A stretch of DNA of 64,000 nucleotides, from positions 145,100,351-145,164,350 of the forward strand of contig CP136062.1 of the NCBI GenBank assembly GCA_032622095.1, written 5' to 3'. The notes beneath the pieces are model-generated. The model was not told the origin of the DNA. It saw nothing but the letters and a program-made list of their open reading frames with translations, and ran no database searches. Of this stretch, positions 44,301-50,300 are shown piece after piece. Source of the stretch: Siphonodentalium dalli. Lineage: Eukaryota; Mollusca; Scaphopoda; Gadilida; Siphonodentaliidae. The translations under genes were made by a program, and so were the position numbers. The first letter of the stretch is position 1, and each line of letters begins with the position of its first letter.

Positions 44301-47300
44301 GAGTTCAGAAAAGGCATTATTTCTATTGGACTGCTCAAGTGTAGCATGTGAGAGTAAAGCAAACAAACCTACACTTTTAGTAGAAACCTGTATTAACTCA
44401 TTCATGACTACATGAGATTATGAATTGTTACCATTTTCTATCTCTTTTGTCACATATGAGATAATTGTGTTATCCACTCACAAGTCTAGGTATGTTACAT
44501 GTTTGTTTTTCTGTATACATCAGTGTATACATCAGTGTTTAATGTCCATGTTTGTGCATGGGCGATTCATTTGCATTAATAATACTTTCCCTTGTCCTAA
44601 ACTAGTAAAAATCCAATAAAAGATGTGAAGGAAAAAGAAAAAAATTGTCACGGAAAAAATTGCTTTGGGCTTTTTTTTACACCCACCACCCCCCAAAAAC
44701 TGCCACCACCCCCCAAAAACTGCCCCCCCCCCCCCTGCGAAATTGTGGAATTTAAATGTTATCGATATCGCTGAATGGTCTGTTTTATATCCAGGCTAGA
44801 TGTCACAATTTTCAACCATGTGTGTAAGGTCTTGTGAAACTAAAAAGAAGTCTAAACGGGCGTGTTTAGATGGATTTGTTCGGCGCCAGGTGTATCGTCG
44901 AGTATCAGGTTTGGTAACTCTCCACACATCAACTAAGTCAAGGTGGTCTATCATATCAAGTACTTCATCTCTTGCTTTTTTGTTATTTATAGCAACGTAA
45001 TTAAGCATGTCGATATCAGGGTTTAGAATTAAATTAAAGTCTCCGCATATTACTATACTACCGTCAGATATTTCTTCAATGGTTTTGCGAATATTTTGGT
45101 AAATGAGAGGGTCATCGTCATTTGGGCCATATATATTAACAAATGTCATTATTTTATTTTCAACTTCTGCTCGGATTAAGACGAAGTTTCCTACCTGGTC
45201 AGTCTGTGTATCCAGCAGTTTAAAGCTAAACTTATTGTTTATTAGAAATGCCACTCCTCTTGCTAAAGTGGTATACGAACTAAATGCGATCTCATATCCA
45301 CATTCTGCTCGGATTCTTGCTCTTGATCTTTTTAAATGAACATCTTGTAAGCAATAGATTCCAAATTTCTTTTCTCTAATATAATTAAACACGTCTCTGC
45401 GTTTCTTCGGGTCACCAAGGCCTCTACAATTCATGGACATAATACTTACCATATTAATGATGAATAAATATAATTCTACCCGAAGCATGTGCAACAAATA
45501 CTAAAACGCATGATTTTTGTGAAATGCAACTGTTCGTACTGATGGTGGGGGTGGGGGAATTATATTTAATTAATCTTCCAGTCACAATCGTGACAGGTTC
45601 TTTCAATGGATCGCACATGTCAATGTCGTCCAAAATTTTTAGATTCTGCTTTATGGTGCAGTTTATACATTCTAAATGTTGGCTGCTATGACTATTACTG
45701 GTATTTGTTAATAAACTTATATCGTTAAAATGCAAACTATATCAAGTTATCAGCTGACAGATAACAGAGTATATAAAAAGACAATCGGACGCACATACGG
45801 ATTTTGATATAATTTATGCATGTGCTAAATAGATATACTCGTGAACATCGTGCCCATCACCAAAGGAGACACCAAAAAGATACAATATTTCAGTGGGCAA
45901 CTATATACGATATCATTTTAGAGTTGCCTATCTTGTGTTAAGATCATGTTAGAGTTACCTCTCCTGACATAGTCCACTGCTCAAAGTCCCACTCAATTCT
46001 CGAGTCCAAACATTATATAATATTCATAAATTATAATTTGCATCCGTTTGGATACAAAAAGTTATAAAACATAGATGTGCTGAAGTCACCAGGTCGAAAA
46101 AGCACCGAAGAAGAAGAAAATCGACCGCCATAGCATCGCACACTGTTCCGAGCGTGACTGTAGACGTTTGTATCCTGTAGTAACTGTTCAAAGTATCCGA
46201 GCGTCGCGTGACGCATTCCAGGAGGAAAACGGGAGTAATGTTTTGATAATTTTAGCAAATTTCTATTGCTTCATGTGACCACCCACCCCCGCGTCCAAAT
46301 TTTGTTTCGTTTTCGGCAGTTTTTTCCAACCATTTTTGGACACCCACCCCCTTTTAACACTTTTAACAGCTGTATATGAATTTATGTGCATACTATTAGT
46401 CATGGATGTTAACATTGACATGTAAATAGGAACGAGTCATTTTGGGGTCGTTCGGCCAAAAAAAGACATGGCTGCCAGCGGCCATCTTGGATTTCAAAAA
46501 TCAATCCATTAGCATGGGCGTGTTTTAAGCCAAACTCATTGCAAAAAGGTCAAAAAGACTTGCAGGAAAAATATTTTTGAGTTGCGGAAAAAATTGTTTG
46601 TTAGTCCCATCGACCACCCACCCATCCCGGCATATGTGCCGGGAAAAAAATCCCCCCCCCCTGGCTTCATGAGCATTTTCTGAGTCACAGACATTCAACG
46701 TGTTGATTAATTATATTAATTTAATCATATTTTATGTCGATTATTGTTATAAAAACCGAAAATCGCGGTACTATAAAAACAATAATAACAATTTCGAAAA
46801 TGGAAGGGGTTTCTGGAAGTTCAATAATTCACTTCCGAAGAAAAACGATTATGTGCAACTATTCAAAAATACGATAACAAGAGTAGTAAGACAATATTAA
46901 AAATTTGACATAAAACATGAAATAGATCCCAACAAAATAGTGTTTAACATCAATGATCAATTGTTTTTCGACATTCTATATATTAATGGAGATAAGGGGT
47001 GCATCCATTCCTTTTTGTTCTCTTTTATCAAAACTTCGGAAAAATGTGGAAGCTGAATTGATCGCGCAAATATACCATCTCGAAAGTCTTACAACACTAG
47101 CTGCATGAGAATGAAATTTTGAAAAATGAAAACTTGAATTGGAAAAAATGAGAGAAGATTAACTAAAGGGTATTTTTGTTAGATCGCGGGCCAGATGGTT
47201 AGGCGACGGCGAAAAAACATCAACATACTTTTTAAATTTAGAAAAGCGCAATTATACATCCAACATAATCCCAAAACTAGAGCGTGGCAATGGTGAAATA

Positions 47301-50300
47301 ATATATGAACAAAGTGAAATCCTTAAAGAGGCATCACAATTTTATGAAACTCTATACAAAAACCAAAATACAGAGACAGAACCTCTCAATCTTAATTCCT
47401 TCATGAATAATGTATGAGATACTAATGATATTAATATAAAGAAGCTCACGCCTGACACGGATCGTTTTTTAGAAGAAAATGTTACATACATTGAAGCCCT
47501 TAATTATCTAAAAAAAACAATATGAAAAATAATAAGTGTCTTGGGAACGACGAATTTTCTGTAGAATTCTTTAAGTTTGTTTGGCGAGAAGTGGGAATCT
47601 GCCTGGTCAGGTCTCTTAATTGTGGCATAAAAACAGGAAAATTATCGATCACACAAAGACAGGGCGTCATTACACCCTTGCCAAAGGAAATAAACCTAGG
47701 CAGTCTTTAAAAAACTGGAGGCCAATTTCCCTACTAATTGTTACTTACAAAATACTTACCGGTGTACTATCGGAACGATTAAAAAGGGTTCTCCCACATC
47801 TAATACATACTTATCAAACCGGCTTTATCTCCGGAAGATATATAAGTGAAAATATAAGACTGATTATGGATATGATGCTTTTAACTAAGCGAAGAAAAAT
47901 GATCGGTATGTTACTAATGAATGACTTTGAAAAAGCTTTTGACTCAATTTCTTGGAAATTCATATTTGAGGTGTTGAAGTACTTTAGATTCAGCGAGATC
48001 TTTATTGAATACAATAAGACCTTATACAACGACACATCGTCGTGCATAAATATTAATGGACAGATATCGAAGTTCTTTAGTTTGCAACGTGGCTGTAGGC
48101 AAGGCGATCCCATATCCCCGTATATTTTTTTATTATGCGCAGAAATTCTGGGAATCATGGTGCGAAACTCGAAGGGGGTCAAACTATAAGAATGTCGCAA
48201 TATGCCGATGACACCTCTATGTTCCTCAATGGGTCACGAAAGTCTCTGGAATCCGCGATGAATGTACTCGACAAATACAAGAATATTTCAGGATTAAATA
48301 TTAATCACAATAACACACAGGCAGTGTGGATTGGTACAAAATCAGATTGCACAGAAACAATATGTGACCCTTGGAAACATAACTGGAACCCAGAAACATT
48401 CAAAATTTTAGGAATTGACTTTCATCATGATATTAATCGTATGGTTGAGATTAACTTCTCAAAATGCATTAACCAATTGAAAAACACTTTAGCGGCATGG
48501 AATAGACGTAATCTCAGTGTACTTGCTAGAATCACTGTTGTTAAATCACTAGCGATTTCAAAACTGGTGTATCTCTTCCAAACACTACCAAATCCATCAG
48601 ATGAAATTATTAAGAAACTGAATCAAATACTGTATGGTTTCATTCGGAAAAATGGTCCAGATAGAATAACCAGAAAACAGATTACCCAAGAATTTGCCGA
48701 AGGCGGATGTAAAATGGTTGAAATATCCACATTTATCAAATCTGTTGAGATTTCATGGATAAAGCGAGCAATCACAAAGAAGGCAGCATGGGTTACCGTT
48801 TTGGAACAATCTGATCCCTTTTTTGAAGACTTTTGGTACCTCATGGCACCAACTATATTAAAAAAACAAGCGAAGTCAGTCGACAACCACTTTTGGAAAG
48901 ATGTACTGAACGCAATGACGCTATATTGCGACAAAATACAACCAACAAATACTTGTGACTTTCATTCCCTTCCTCTAATTGGTTTTACAGACACATCCAA
49001 GTTAATATTACCCCGTTTGAAATTATTTAAGACAAAATATATGCTGTATATTTCGGACTTCTTTGATTCGTCGGGGAATATTATGTCACATCGTACATTT
49101 AAAGACAATCATGCTATAAATATTGATTTTTTGACCTTTCATGGAGTAACACATTATATTAAAGAGCGCAAAAAGTACCTTGTACTTCACGGCGATGAAG
49201 CCCCGCACCCAATTTTCCCATATCAACTGAAGGAATTAATCACACCAGAAAGCTCAAAGTCTATATATAAAACAATGCTACCGCGTGGACGGCCGGGCAA
49301 GCAAATTAACAAATGGGAAAATGTACTGAATCATACATATGCTGAGGATTGGTGGAATTAGATGTTCAGTTGCCCCTTCTCTCACGTTTCGGACACAAAA
49401 CTAAAATGGTTCCAATATAGAGTTAACACGCGCATTATATGCACGAAACGGTTCCTAAAACAAATAAAACTTTCAGGTGATGACACATGCACGTTTTGTA
49501 AATCTCAAACTGAGTCTATAATTCACATATTCTGGGAATACCATATCATACAACGGTTTTGGAAACAAGTAGAGAACTGGGCTATGATAAGACAAACTAT
49601 CGGATTAAAATCACAACGGAGATGGCAATATTCAGCGTGTCCATAGACGCAACTCTCCACTCGTGGATTCGTTTCCTCCTGATATTTCCTCCATTCTCGA
49701 TATAAGCAGTTCCGTGAACGATGGTCGCAACTCGAAGAACTGACACATAACCCCTTTAGTGATTAATCTATGTTAGCTACCTTACTCGTATTTAAATTCG
49801 CGCAGTACTATTTTTCGCGCACCCGTCGGTGCACGAATTTAAAACTGGGCGAAAAATAGTACGACTCCTGAGTTTAGACCAAACCACAGGGAAACAAGAA
49901 GACTATATATCGACGAGTTACATTACGGAAGGTTGGACCGAATATTAGGCGTGTTGGACTTTTACATGCTGGAAACCACGTAAACCATTAATGATATGTA
50001 CATGTATATGACATAATTATCCAACAACAAATCATGATAACATCATTGATGTTGAAATACTTGTAAGAAATACACATAATGCAGGCTGAAGATGCACAAA
50101 AGCACGTCGCCCTATTCACAACGCTGGCGTGACTCCGTGAACAAACAGTCTGAGTTAGTTAATGTCAACGCAACCCACAGCCAAGTTTTGATTTTTGCTT
50201 ATGAAATTTTTCTATACGTGGTTGCGTTTTACTTCTTTGAATTCATTTAAATTATGGTTATAATTATTTCAAAATTAGAATAATTATTGGGAGCGTATAA

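Noticed and set aside
45454-45735. ORF1 of the LINE
   Set aside because: The 93-residue minus frame upstream of the endonuclease has no coiled-coil, RRM or zinc knuckle motif.
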